DNA of 64,000 nt from Armatimonadota bacterium (GTDB lineage: Bacteria; Armatimonadota; Fimbriimonadia; Fimbriimonadales; Fimbriimonadaceae). The stretch covers positions 955,858 to 1,019,857 of the forward strand of contig JAFDWR010000001.1 of assembly GCA_018268355.1 (NCBI GenBank), given 5' to 3'. Below, piece by piece: positions 41,908 to 50,586 of the stretch. Numbering within the stretch: position 1 is the first letter of the stretch; each line of letters begins with the position of its first letter. The position numbers and the translations under genes were made by a program. Under the pieces are notes generated by a model. That model saw nothing but the letters and a program-made list of their open reading frames with translations. It ran no database searches and was not told where the DNA came from.

Positions 41908-42080
41908 CTGGCCTATACTGACTCAAATCACGCACCGCCCAGGGACAGGCGCGGGCGGCGACAATCCCCAAAAATCCAAGTCATCAACCGTTCATGTTGC
42001 GTTCACGGGAACCCAGAGAGAGGGGGCGTAGAACCAAAAGCAAGGAACTCCCAACCAACCGGAGTCCAGGAACAAAACTC

Positions 42081-42641
42081 ATGATCACCACCACTCTCTC
42101 GTTCGTTCTCGCTACCCTGACGACCGCTGGTCCGCAGGACGCCATGATGTCGCCCAAGAACCCGATGGTCGGCGGCGCCCCGATGATGGAAATGAAGAAC
42201 ATCGTCGAGAACGCAGTCAACTCGCCCGACCACACAACCCTCGTCGCCGCGGTCAAGGCCGCGGGACTCGTCGACGCCTTGATGGGCAAGGGCCCCTTCA
42301 CCGTCTTCGCACCGACGAACGCCGCCTTCTCGATGCTTCCCGCGGGGACGGTCGACAAGCTCCTCATGGACGACATGAAGCCGACCCTCACCAAGATCCT
42401 CACCTACCACGTCGTTCCCGGAACGATGACCTACGACTCGATCTCGAAGGCGATCAAGAAGGGCAACGGCAGCGCGAAGCTGAAGACCCTCAGCGGCGGA
42501 TGGCTCTGGGCGAGCTGGAACGGCCCGCGCAACATCGTCCTGAAGGACGAAATGGGCGGCTGGGCGAACATCTCGACCTACGACGTGATGCAGAAGAACG
42601 GCGTGATCCACGTCATCGACCGCGTCCTGATGCCGAAGTAA
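42081..42641 (+). CDS. Secreted fasciclin (FAS1) domain protein
   Basis: 186 residues. A short signal peptide (ITTTLSFVLATLTTAG) and a Met-rich linker (DAMMSPKNPMVGGAPMMEMK) precede one FAS1 domain: NIVENAVNSPDHTTLVAAVK, the H1 motif GPFTVFAPTNAAFSMLP, YHVVPGTMTYDSI, and the H2 end KNGVIHVIDRVLMPK. Such exported domains mediate adhesion or matrix contacts. ATG 42081 opens the signal; upstream frame is rejected. A long hairpin terminator follows. Confidence 0.93.
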   Translation: MITTTLSFVLATLTTAGPQDAMMSPKNPMVGGAPMMEMKNIVENAVNSPDHTTLVAAVKAAGLVDALMGKGPFTVFAPTNAAFSMLPAGTVDKLLMDDMKPTLTKILTYHVVPGTMTYDSISKAIKKGNGSAKLKTLSGGWLWASWNGPRNIVLKDEMGGWANISTYDVMQKNGVIHVIDRVLMPK

Positions 42642-42644
42642 GCG

Positions 42645-42691
42645 TTTCTGCGGGGCTAGGGGAGGGTCCGCCCTCCCCGGCCCTGCAGAAA
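42645..42691 (+). terminator. Terminator after the fasciclin gene
   Basis: Long imperfect stem: TTTCTGC, GGGGAGGG pair with CCCTCCCC and GCAGAAA around TCCG. Begins four bases after the stop. The next 238 bases to 42930 are AT-richer and contain nothing recognisable. Confidence 0.85.
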
Positions 42692-42930
42692 CTCACCCTC
42701 CAGGCATGGTAAATCTATCGTCCACCAAACGAGTCATAGATTAACTTGGCGAGGACTGGAGAAAAATAACAACTCAGCCGAAAGAGATAACCCGTACCAA
42801 CGAACGCCATGAATCCTCACAATCACCGTAGACCTCAGGGCTGTTTCTCCTCGCACCTGACTAAATCATACCTGCGACTAAGTTCGAATGCGTTCAACAT
42901 GTAACGATCTCAAAAGGTAGGCGGTTCCAG

Positions 42931-44781
42931 CTAGGGCGATCCATCGACATCATATGATGAATCATAGTCTTGGATTTCGTATCGTCGAGCAGTGGCTTCT
43001 ATGCGATCAAGCTCCTGGCGAACCTCTTCATCAGTAGCATACACAGACTCCTGACAATTATCACACCAATAAATAGCTCCGTCGTTCGATGAAAAAAGCT
43101 TGCAAGAACTGCCGCAAGCCGAACAGGGCTTCCCCGGCTCTTCGGTGTCTCCAAGGTACTCAATTGACATATCCAAGAAGTCAGTGGGACGCACCACAAA
43201 TTTCTCGCTCTGAACTTCGTCTACAATATCCTGTGGCCAAAGTCTTGTAATGAGATTCTTCGTACACAAATCCATCGAAAGCCTTACTCGGGCAATTCTT
43301 AACATCATCCTAGGTATTGAAGCAAGGCATGCGCGCTCCGCGAGTAGTCCGAGGTCCTCAGAGTGGAGGATTATCGGATTGCTAACCTTAAAGGACCTCC
43401 CGTCAAAGCGTTGAAAAAGCTCCTTAGCTCGTTGAGTGGCGAATTCATAGCACGGAGCCCAAGTCATTATGTCGTCCATCATGACTACACACGGAACTAC
43501 GTATTTTACACCTTTGAGTCGAAACTCCTCTTTCCTAGCGGCGATAAATTCCAAGTGATTGGCACACTGAATGAAGCCTTGGGGATCACCGTCACTCCCT
43601 ACTATGTATTTTCTGTTTATCTCATCAGCCAATACTTGCGGATCAGTTGTATAGATAGCAGAGTATCCCATAGGGGCAGATTTGAACTCGAAAACGACAG
43701 CAACCTCGCCTTCAACATAGAACCCGTCCGCTGTCTCACCAAGGAGCGATTTTGGAGCCATCCAAGCGTTTTGTCGCCCTCGCGCACGACACGTTGCTGT
43801 CAGTATTGTGTTGCAATACTCCTCAAACACCCCTCCCATTTCGCCCGTGAAAGCCCCAATTCTCTTCGCCTGAGCCGTGGCGTTGGTGAGGTTCCATAGT
43901 GTCCGCGCTGCTTTGGCCGCGAGGTAATCGAGATCTAGGCAAATCACCACACCCTGCCAATAGGCAAGGGGCCGATTTGCAATCATGGAAAGGTTAGCAA
44001 ATTGTTCTTCTGAACTTAGGTGTGACTCAGACAGGTCCAGGACCATGTTTTCTAGAATAAAGTCTCCAACGGCCTTTGGTGCGCGAACTATGCCCATCAG
44101 ATACGAGAATCCAATCCCTGTTCCTACGTTGGATTCAACCAATCTTGGACCGTGGTTCCTGAAATGAAGCCAGAGGGCATTCAGGGCTGTTTGCAATTGA
44201 ACATGTGTGAACCCGTACCGCTCGTAGAACACTTCGTGCAGGGAGAGTCGGTCCATGAGGCGAGTAAGGAGATATCCTTTGACCGAGAAGTCTTCCAGGC
44301 TTCGAGTGGACATTCGATAGCCTCGTCTCATCGATATCTCAAGGTTCGGCAACCACAAGGGATCAGAACTTTTGAGCTCGCGCACGGATGGCGACAGCGC
44401 CTGTTCGGAGTGTAATAAGAGTGTGCCGATATTGTGTCCGACTTGATCATCCTCAAGCACTGAATTGGTTCCGCTACAACCATGCGTCAAGATCAGCCAA
44501 ATCACCAAGCGAAAGTGGTGGGGTGTAAATATTGTCAGGCGCAGCTGAGTTGGATTGGTTACGGGCGATCCTGCAGTGTAATGTGAGATGAGAGGCGTAA
44601 AGCATCGAAGCTGAAAGTCTTCATCATCTGCCCCGCCGGTTTCTAGTGCGACGTTCATTCTGGCCAGAAAAGGCAGCACAGATATTCGTGAAATGTTTTG
44701 CGCAATTTCGGTCAGGTCCGAAGCTGACAGTTGGGCGATCCCTAGCAACTCTGGCGACAGATAGACCGAGGCGTTCTGCAT
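42931..44781 (-). CDS. Low-GC 616-aa protein with PD-(D/E)xK-like centre and C-terminal zinc ribbon
   Basis: Unrecognised cytoplasmic protein. A helical N-terminal region (1-300) is followed by GGVFEEYCNTIL (Glu320/321), TADGFYVEGEVAVVFEFKSA with Asp352 and E365-x-K367, the pattern of a PD-(D/E)xK nuclease core. The C-terminus has a zinc ribbon CSACGSSC (553-560) and CDNC (573-576), then an acidic tail DYDSSYDVDGSP. Base composition is near 50% GC, clearly below its neighbours, and it lies next to tRNA-Asn, so recent transfer is likely. No partner methylase, helicase or reverse transcriptase is adjacent. A stand-alone defence nuclease is possible; function is not proven. Confidence 0.72.
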   Translation of the reverse strand: MQNASVYLSPELLGIAQLSASDLTEIAQNISRISVLPFLARMNVALETGGADDEDFQLRCFTPLISHYTAGSPVTNPTQLRLTIFTPHHFRLVIWLILTHGCSGTNSVLEDDQVGHNIGTLLLHSEQALSPSVRELKSSDPLWLPNLEISMRRGYRMSTRSLEDFSVKGYLLTRLMDRLSLHEVFYERYGFTHVQLQTALNALWLHFRNHGPRLVESNVGTGIGFSYLMGIVRAPKAVGDFILENMVLDLSESHLSSEEQFANLSMIANRPLAYWQGVVICLDLDYLAAKAARTLWNLTNATAQAKRIGAFTGEMGGVFEEYCNTILTATCRARGRQNAWMAPKSLLGETADGFYVEGEVAVVFEFKSAPMGYSAIYTTDPQVLADEINRKYIVGSDGDPQGFIQCANHLEFIAARKEEFRLKGVKYVVPCVVMMDDIMTWAPCYEFATQRAKELFQRFDGRSFKVSNPIILHSEDLGLLAERACLASIPRMMLRIARVRLSMDLCTKNLITRLWPQDIVDEVQSEKFVVRPTDFLDMSIEYLGDTEEPGKPCSACGSSCKLFSSNDGAIYWCDNCQESVYATDEEVRQELDRIEATARRYEIQDYDSSYDVDGSP

Positions 44782-44974
44782 TTCTTCGATTGTGCCTCGC
44801 CAGAGGTGGCGCTCCTGTGTTGAGACCTCAAGGGTCCGATGATTCGACCCGACTTGCTTGCCTCAGGCTCCAATCTCTAACCCCCGTGTCCGAGGTACCG
44901 AGGCTCAAAATTGCAGGGCCAAGATATGCGGAGGTTTCGAATTTGCGTGCCCCAGACGGGGTTGTTTACCCCCC

Positions 44975-44998
44975 AAAAAGCCCCCTGAGGGGCGTTTT
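44975..44998 (-). terminator. Terminator of tRNA-Asn
   Basis: On the minus strand GCCCC-TCAG-GGGGC is followed by TTTTT, 14 bases after the tRNA-Asn 3' end. Good rho-independent shape. Confidence 0.85.
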
Positions 44999-45011
44999 GA
45001 ACCTGAATTCG

Positions 45012-45086
45012 TGGCTGCCGCACTAGGATTCGAACCTAGGACCCGCTGATTAACAGTCAGCTGCTCTACCGCTGAGCTATGCGGCA
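45012..45086 (-). tRNA. tRNA-Asn (anticodon GTT)
   Basis: Minus strand: acceptor TGCCGCA/TGCGGCA, anticodon stem GCTGA/TCAGC around CTGTTAA, T-arm CCTAGG-TTCGAAT, discriminator G, encoded CCA; 75 nt. The low-GC nuclease-like gene lies downstream of its 3' end. Confidence 0.96.
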
Positions 45087-45165
45087 ACGTTCTTCCGTTG
45101 ACTATACCTATCGGACGATTCCAATGCAAGCCCCAGGCCCCTGGGGCCCAGTTTCGACCACGAAC

Positions 45166-45185
45166 GGGGGATAACTTGCGGATAA
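45166..45185 (-). promoter_or_regulatory. Two DnaA-box-like sites upstream of the DnaA-like gene
   Basis: Minus strand TTATCCGCA (45177-45185, one change from TTATCCACA) and TTATCCCCC (45166-45174, two changes), 11 bases apart and so on the same helix face. Two sites alone do not make an origin. Confidence 0.4.
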
Positions 45186-45291
45186 CAAAAGGATTTCGAA
45201 AATATCCAAACATGGCGATTTCAAGCGAAACTCGAAGAAAATCGATGCCCGTTGAACCCAAAGAACGCCGCAGAATGACGCTGGACCCTCC

Positions 45292-45320
45292 TTGACCACG
45301 GTTCTTAACCGGGGGACAAT
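45292..45320 (+). promoter_or_regulatory. Sigma-70-like promoter of the DnaA-like gene
   Basis: TTGACC, 17-base spacer, GACAAT (45315-45320). Start would be near 45327, a 14-base leader without a clear SD. Confidence 0.6.
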
Positions 45321-45340
45321 TCCAAAGCGTTCCGATCTCC

Positions 45341-46372
45341 ATGCAATCTCTAGTGCCCGTCCAAGCCAAAATCTCTCCGGTCCCAGAGGCCGGGAGTCGC
45401 GGCTACAACAGGCTCTCCCAGGTCCTCGCGACCGACGAAAACGTGCAGTTCGGTTCGTTCGCCCCACTCCCGAGCAATGTCTCGGCGGCGGAGGCGGCCC
45501 TACTCTTTGCCTGTGGCATGGAGCAGTTCGTCGCCATCGTCGGGCCCTCGGGTTGGGGCAAATCCCATCTCGTTCGAGCGGCAAGGACCCGGCTCTCGCT
45601 CGAAGCCGGTCCCACACCGACCCTCACCTCCGCGCTCGATTTCATCGCCGCGCCTGGTCGCTTTGACCTCACCGCTCCCCTGCTCCTCGACAACGTCCAG
45701 GATGCAATGAAGCTCACCCGGTCTCGGCTCCGCCTCCGACTCGCCCTCGAGCGACGAGTTCGCGGTGGTCGGCCAACCTTCCTCGCTTTCACCTCACCGA
45801 TGGGCGCAACCTGGCTGAAGAGCCACCTGCCCAGCGCGTCGGATTGGACCCTTGCCACCATCCGCGAGCCCAAGAACGACGAGCGATTCATCCTGGTCAA
45901 CCACCTCGCCCGCGCCTATTCGATGGAGATTGGCAGCGGCCTCGCGGGGATGATCGCAACCACGATCTCGGGCAACGGGCGAACCCTGCGCGGCGTCCTC
46001 CAAAGGCTGAGCATGTACGGCTCAGGCTGGCAAGGCTCCACGGCCACCATCCGCGCGCTCGGCATCCTCAACTCGTTCTTTGCCGATAGCCCTACGTGGG
46101 ACCTGGTCCAAATGGCGATCGACGCCGAGACCAGCCGCGACCTCACTACCTACACGCTCCTTCGCGTGGCCCAGCTTCCGGAAGACCTCGTCGCCCAGCG
46201 CCTCGGCAGCAATCCCGGCGCGATTTATCGCACAACCCAGTCGGTGGCGCGGCGATTGGCGACCTCTCCCGATGCCCAGCGTCAGCTCGATTTGTATCTA
46301 GATCGGCTGAACGACTCGATGCTTTCCCAACAAACCCGTATTCTTATCGGCGACGGGCGGCCCAGAAATTGA
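45341..46372 (+). CDS. DnaA/Hda-like AAA+ ATPase
   Basis: 343 residues. QFGSFAPLPSNVSAAEAALL is the DnaA-type entry strand; GPSGWGKSHLVRAA is the Walker A, with Ser in place of the usual Thr; APLLLDNVQDAM is a weak Walker B; NGRTLRGVLQRLSMYG is the sensor-2 region of DnaA/Hda. The C-terminus (RVAQLPEDLVAQRLGSNPGA, then IYRTTQSVARRLATS) looks like a reduced DnaA domain IV. The N-terminal DnaA domain I is missing. It could be an initiator regulator like Hda or DiaA-linked. It overlaps the GGDEF gene by TTGA and sits 150 bases from DnaA-box-like sites. Confidence 0.68.
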   Translation: MQSLVPVQAKISPVPEAGSRGYNRLSQVLATDENVQFGSFAPLPSNVSAAEAALLFACGMEQFVAIVGPSGWGKSHLVRAARTRLSLEAGPTPTLTSALDFIAAPGRFDLTAPLLLDNVQDAMKLTRSRLRLRLALERRVRGGRPTFLAFTSPMGATWLKSHLPSASDWTLATIREPKNDERFILVNHLARAYSMEIGSGLAGMIATTISGNGRTLRGVLQRLSMYGSGWQGSTATIRALGILNSFFADSPTWDLVQMAIDAETSRDLTTYTLLRVAQLPEDLVAQRLGSNPGAIYRTTQSVARRLATSPDAQRQLDLYLDRLNDSMLSQQTRILIGDGRPRN

Positions 46373-47637
46373 TACAACTGGAGCTTGTGCCAAACCACGA
46401 CTCGCCGACGAGCGCGGAGCTAAGGTCGCTGGAGTCTATGCCTCTGATGCCCATCTGGGCTGACCCCAACCATTGGGTCGGCTCGGCAAGGCTATTGCTC
46501 CAAGGTCACGGCCTTCGCGCGCTCGCGGTGGTGGAGAATGGCCTCTTCCAAGGCATCGTGCGCGAGCATGTCCTCGCCAAGGCGGGCGAGCGCGAACTCG
46601 TCGGTGATTTCATCGAGCCACTTCCCTTTTCGGTCCATCCCCGACAGTCGCCGCGCCAGGTGGCCCAAGAATTTGTTGATCGCGACCTCGACGTGGCTCC
46701 GGTGATCAAGGACGGCAAGTTCCTCGGCCTCCTCACCTCCAACATGCTCCTTCGCGAGCTGGGCCGGTCGTATGACCCCCATACCGGCCTTTCCTGGAGC
46801 GACTACCTGCGGCAATGGGGCACGGAGCAGCTTCGCCTTGGCAACGAGCTGACCATCCTCTTCATCGACCTTGATGACTTCAAGCAATACAACACGCGCT
46901 ATGGCCACATCGTTGGCGATAAGGTCCTGCGTAGCGTGGCGACCTTCCTCGGCTCGATGATCGACCCCGAGAACGACGTTCTCGTCCGCTATGGCGGCGA
47001 CGAGTTTGCCATCGGCACGATCCGAACGCGCGAGATTGCCGACGAACTTGCGGAAGACCTCGTGGCGGGCGCGAGCTCGGTGAGGATCAACGAGTCGGTC
47101 GATCCCATCCAGTTCACGGTCGGCGTGTTCGGCGGCAAGCGCCGCGGCGAGCGCGACAACGTCCACTTTGCGGCGACGCTCGACAACCTGATCAACCTCG
47201 CCAGTCGGGACGCGCTGGAGCGAAAAGCCCGCAAGAAGCGAGCACAGGCTGGCTCTGAGGAGTCGGCGGCCACCCCACGGACGGTCAAGCAGCCGAGCGC
47301 GTTCTCGATCCTCTCCGCCGAAGTCGAAGACCTTCGCGACGGATCGCGCGCCACGGTGAGCATCTCGTTTGGCGACAAGGTGATCTCGGGAAGCAAGTCG
47401 ATCGGCGACGAACGGCCGATCCTCGCGGTCGCAGAGGCCGCCCAAAGGGCGCTCGCGCTGAGCTTTAACCACCCGGTTGTCATCAACGACGTCATGCTGT
47501 TCGAATCGAACGAGGGCCGCCAGGTCCGCGTGATCGGCTCCTCGCTGGGCCGTCCGTGCGAGGCACTTGTCCGCGTTCAGGGCGACCCCTATTTCGCGGT
47601 CGCCGAAGCCACCCTGCAGCTCCACTTGAGCCAATAA
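46369..47637 (+). CDS. CBS-pair diguanylate cyclase with unknown C-terminal domain
   Basis: About 422 residues from a TTG that overlaps the previous stop (TTGA); ATG 46438 is the alternative. Two CBS motifs (about 25-130: HGLRALAVVENGLFQGIVRE and VAPVIKDGKFLGLLTSNM) sense a nucleotide; the GGDEF domain (about 140-270) is complete with FIDLDDFKQYN, GDKVL and RYGGDEFAIG, so it should make cyclic di-GMP. After a Lys/Arg/Ala linker, residues about 305-422 form a beta-alpha module (ATVSISFGDKVISGSKSIGD, ILAVAEAAQRALAL) of unknown type that resembles small ligand-binding or dsRNA-binding folds. Coupled to a DnaA-like gene. Confidence 0.85.
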   Translation: MIQLELVPNHDSPTSAELRSLESMPLMPIWADPNHWVGSARLLLQGHGLRALAVVENGLFQGIVREHVLAKAGERELVGDFIEPLPFSVHPRQSPRQVAQEFVDRDLDVAPVIKDGKFLGLLTSNMLLRELGRSYDPHTGLSWSDYLRQWGTEQLRLGNELTILFIDLDDFKQYNTRYGHIVGDKVLRSVATFLGSMIDPENDVLVRYGGDEFAIGTIRTREIADELAEDLVAGASSVRINESVDPIQFTVGVFGGKRRGERDNVHFAATLDNLINLASRDALERKARKKRAQAGSEESAATPRTVKQPSAFSILSAEVEDLRDGSRATVSISFGDKVISGSKSIGDERPILAVAEAAQRALALSFNHPVVINDVMLFESNEGRQVRVIGSSLGRPCEALVRVQGDPYFAVAEATLQLHLSQ

Positions 47638-47641
47638 ACAA

Positions 47642-47672
47642 ATCGGCCCCGGCAAGTGCTGCCGAGGCCGAT
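47642..47672. terminator. Bidirectional terminator between convergent genes
   Basis: ATCGGCC-CCGGCA and TGCCG-AGGCCGAT form a stem across 31 bases between the stops of the GGDEF gene and the 470-aa gene; TTT follows on the plus strand. Confidence 0.8.
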
Positions 47673-47693
47673 CGTGTTTCCCTGTGCCTGAGC

Positions 47694-49106
47694 TTAGGGG
47701 TTGGTGACCGTCATCTGGGCGAGGTCGACGCCGCAGTTCCACGAGCGAGGCAAGACGCCCAGCACGTCGAAGAAGTCGATTCGCATTCGCACCGCGTTAC
47801 CCGGGCCAATGAAGCCCGCGAGAGGCAGGACGCCGCCGTAGGTCATGTCCACCGTTTGCATCGTTGTGGTTGCGGGTCGAGCGTCGACCTGAACCCACGT
47901 GTTCGTCGCAAAGTGGAAGAAGGAGGTTCGCATCGTGAGCGGGCCTGCCGTCGCGATGGTCGCCGTTCGTGCACTGATCGACGTGATGTTCGTGTTTCCG
48001 ACGATGCCGTCGTATTGGAAGCCAATCAGAGGCGAGTTTCGGGGGCCGGCAAAGAAGGGTCCGCCGGTGAACACGTTGTTGTCGTTCGGGAACAGGATCG
48101 AGGTCAGCGTTCCGCTGAGCGTCGGACCAATATAGGTCGCGAATCCAGTCGGGAACGCGTTCGCGGTCGTTCCGGTCGACGAGACCTTCAGGACGCACAG
48201 GTGGTCGGCCTTGTTCGCCTCGAAGACGTCAATCTCGTTCTCCTTGTAGTTGCCATCTCGCGGATCCCAGTCGTACCAGAACTGATCGAGGCTCGAACCC
48301 ACGCTGGGCTCGCCGGCCGCGTTGTAGACGTTCTCAACACCGAGCCAGAACGCGCCTTCACCCTGCAGATTGCTCGCGTCGCGGAACTGCTGGGCCATGT
48401 AGAAGCTGGTTTGGGTCGGGGTCACGCCGGCCTGGGCGATCGAGATCTCCACCTTGCTCGCGGCATTCACGGGAACGCTCTGGTTCCAGATGACGCCGAA
48501 GTCGGCGAACTCGTCATAGAAGTCTCCGACGGCCGCTGCGATGGGGTTGTAGTTGCGATACATCCGCCATCGAATCAAGAAGTTGCCAAACGTGGGCAGG
48601 TTGTATTGGAAACCAAAGGTGAGCTTGTTGAGCGGCTTGTTGACGCCGGCGGTCGAGATATTGATGTCGTCGAGGCTGCTGGGGTCATCTTCAACGTAGC
48701 CGTAACCCGAACCCGCATCCGCGCTGTAAACCACCTGGTCGGCGGTCGGTGCGTTGGCGGTGCCGCCGCCCGAGGTCGTTCCCCGAGCTCCCGGAGCGAG
48801 GGCTCGGAAGGGGTTGTCGCCGCGATATCGGGTCGCGTTGAGGATCTTCTCGAAGGGCGAGGTGAGGGCCTGGGCGATTCGCTGCCGCTCCGTCATGATC
48901 TTCTTCGCAAAGATCGGGGTGATGCGGTAGGGCAATCGAAGACCAGAGATGTCTCGCCACGTACCGTCGGGGTTCTTCACCTTTCCGAAGGCCACGGTGA
49001 CATAGCCGTCTGGGATGAATGTATCAGGGGCTGCCGCAGCGATCTGGGGGGCGATGAGCGCCAGTCCAGCCGTGACGGCAAGGAGTGCAGTTCGAAGGGG
49101 TCGCAT
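47694..49106 (-). CDS. Secreted hypothetical protein (470 aa)
   Basis: Signal peptide RPLRTALLAVTAGLALIA cleaved after AAAA. The mature protein is Gly/Ala/Thr/Asn-rich and mostly beta: AGSGYGYVEDDPSSLDDINI, GNFLIRWRMYRNYNP, FWLGVENVYNAAGEPS and TSFFHFATNTWVQVDARPAT. No anchor, no PEP-CTERM motif. The pattern resembles exported Armatimonadota or Planctomycete beta-sandwich proteins that lack an assigned role. SD AGGA before ATG 49106. Function unknown. Confidence 0.7.
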   Translation of the reverse strand: MRPLRTALLAVTAGLALIAPQIAAAAPDTFIPDGYVTVAFGKVKNPDGTWRDISGLRLPYRITPIFAKKIMTERQRIAQALTSPFEKILNATRYRGDNPFRALAPGARGTTSGGGTANAPTADQVVYSADAGSGYGYVEDDPSSLDDINISTAGVNKPLNKLTFGFQYNLPTFGNFLIRWRMYRNYNPIAAAVGDFYDEFADFGVIWNQSVPVNAASKVEISIAQAGVTPTQTSFYMAQQFRDASNLQGEGAFWLGVENVYNAAGEPSVGSSLDQFWYDWDPRDGNYKENEIDVFEANKADHLCVLKVSSTGTTANAFPTGFATYIGPTLSGTLTSILFPNDNNVFTGGPFFAGPRNSPLIGFQYDGIVGNTNITSISARTATIATAGPLTMRTSFFHFATNTWVQVDARPATTTMQTVDMTYGGVLPLAGFIGPGNAVRMRIDFFDVLGVLPRSWNCGVDLAQMTVTNP

Positions 49107-49268
49107 ATTGGATAATTCCTGCCTGTCCCTTACAGTGTAAGCACGATTTGGCCACTCGGGACGGGCAATTTGACGAAATTGCTGGGATTCTGTTCCAGGT
49201 TTTCTCTCGTGGAACTTAGCGTTCTTTGTTAGCTTTTCGCCGCTTCCCCGTAACCTTGCTAGGTCGGC

Positions 49269-50120
49269 CTAAGGGTTGGGTCCAACCTTCTCGACAAACT
49301 CTTGAAGGCACTCACCGATAGGACGGTGCCAGCCTGGGCCGATCCATTCGGCGAACTTTTCCGTTGCAAGGGCCGAAAAGGCCGGTCGCTGGGCCGGGGT
49401 AGGCCAATCTTCGGTCCGAATCGCCGCGACATGAACTTCGGAGGTCGGATCCCACCGGTTTGCCCAGGCAACGCAAGCCTCTTGGGCAAAGTCTCGCCAC
49501 GACATCACTTCGGGGCCTGCGGCATGGAAGACGCCTGAAGCGGTGGTGAGGCAAAGGCGAGCAATTGCGGTGGCGACATCGGGGGCATAGCTCGGGGTGC
49601 CCTTCTGGTCGGCAACCACGCGCAGATCCTTGCCGACGCGCCAAGCGCGCAAAATCGACCGAGGAAAACAAGCCCCCGCTGGACCAAAAAGCCAAGCGGT
49701 CCGCACGATTATCGCGTCGGGGCGCGCTGACAGCAGGGCCTGCTCACCCGCGAGCTTGCTGCGGCCATACTCGCCGAGGGGCGCGGTGGGGGCGTCCTCT
49801 GGATACGGCGCCGATGCCTGACCGTCAAAGACGAAGTCGGTCGAAACGTGAACGATCCGCGACTTCGGAAAAGCCTCGCCGATCCAAGCGGGTGCGACCG
49901 CGTTCACCTGGTGGGCGAGTTCCGGTTCCGATTCGGCGCGGTCGACCGCGGTGTAGGCGGCGGCGTTGATCACCCAGTCGGCATCCGGCTCAATCGAAGC
50001 CAAATCGGGGTTGGTCAGGTCGACCCTTGACCGGGGGTAGAGCACGATCTCATGGCCAGAAAACGCGCTGACCAGGCACCGGCCCAACATCCCTTCCGGC
50101 CCAAAGATCGCGACCTTCAT
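49269..50120 (-). CDS. rfbD: dTDP-4-dehydrorhamnose reductase
   Basis: 283-residue SDR enzyme making dTDP-L-rhamnose from the 4-keto sugar with [19 protein letters not shown] is the nucleotide loop (GxxGxxG), [20 protein letters not shown] is the strongly conserved family stretch, [19 protein letters not shown] and [16 protein letters not shown] hold the catalytic Thr/Ser-Tyr-xxx-Lys. The other rhamnose genes are not adjacent. ATG overlaps the YjbQ stop (ATGA), so they are co-translated. Confidence 0.95.
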   Translation of the reverse strand: MKVAIFGPEGMLGRCLVSAFSGHEIVLYPRSRVDLTNPDLASIEPDADWVINAAAYTAVDRAESEPELAHQVNAVAPAWIGEAFPKSRIVHVSTDFVFDGQASAPYPEDAPTAPLGEYGRSKLAGEQALLSARPDAIIVRTAWLFGPAGACFPRSILRAWRVGKDLRVVADQKGTPSYAPDVATAIARLCLTTASGVFHAAGPEVMSWRDFAQEACVAWANRWDPTSEVHVAAIRTEDWPTPAQRPAFSALATEKFAEWIGPGWHRPIGECLQEFVEKVGPNP

Positions 50121-50527
50121 TCGCCGATCGCCTTAAGCAAAACGCGTTTGCGGCGCTGTCCGTCGAATTCGGCGTAAAACACCTGCTGCCAAGGGCCAAG
50201 GTCGAGCCGCCCGGCGGTGATGGGCAGGATCACCTGGTGGTGCATGATGAGGTTCTTCAGGTGGGCCTCGCCGTTATCCTCGCCCGTTGCATGGTGGCGA
50301 TAGTTCTTCCGCGGCGCAAGGCCGTTGAGCCACTCCTTGATGTCCTCGATCAGGCCATATTCCAGGTCGTTAACGTAGACCGCCGCCGTGATGTGGAGGG
50401 CAGTGACCAGGATGAAACCCTCTTGAATCCCTGAGGCGCGGACGGCGCGGGCGACCTCGTCGGTGATGCAGACAAACTCTTCCCTTTCGCTTGTCTCAAA
50501 CCAGAGCGTTTCTGTGTGCGACTTCAC
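50117..50527 (-). CDS. yjbQ: YjbQ family protein (UPF0047, putative thiamin-phosphate-synthase-like)
   Basis: 136-residue protein of the widespread YjbQ family. [40 protein letters not shown] and [17 protein letters not shown] are the conserved blocks; the His residues probably bind a metal. The cellular role is unproven; a weak secondary thiamin-phosphate synthase activity has been reported for the family. The GTG at 50527 is chosen: CATACT lies exactly six bases before it. It overlaps rfbD by four bases. Confidence 0.9.
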   Translation of the reverse strand: MKSHTETLWFETSEREEFVCITDEVARAVRASGIQEGFILVTALHITAAVYVNDLEYGLIEDIKEWLNGLAPRKNYRHHATGEDNGEAHLKNLIMHHQVILPITAGRLDLGPWQQVFYAEFDGQRRKRVLLKAIGE

Positions 50528-50586
50528 GCGAACAGTATGCCCGGGACTGCGTCGATTGGGCCCTGTTAATCGTCCGTAAGTCAACC

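Noticed and set aside
42692-45011. Complete integrative island at tRNA-Asn
   Set aside because: No integrase or duplicated tRNA 3' end was seen on the far side of the low-GC gene, so only the gene, not an element, is called.
45120-45341. Replication origin
   Set aside because: Only two imperfect DnaA-box-like sites and no clear AT-rich unwinding region or dnaN/gyrB neighbours; not enough to call oriC.
47556-49115. 519-aa open frame on the plus strand
   Set aside because: Antisense to the secreted 470-aa protein; composition is Arg/Gly/Val-rich without motifs.
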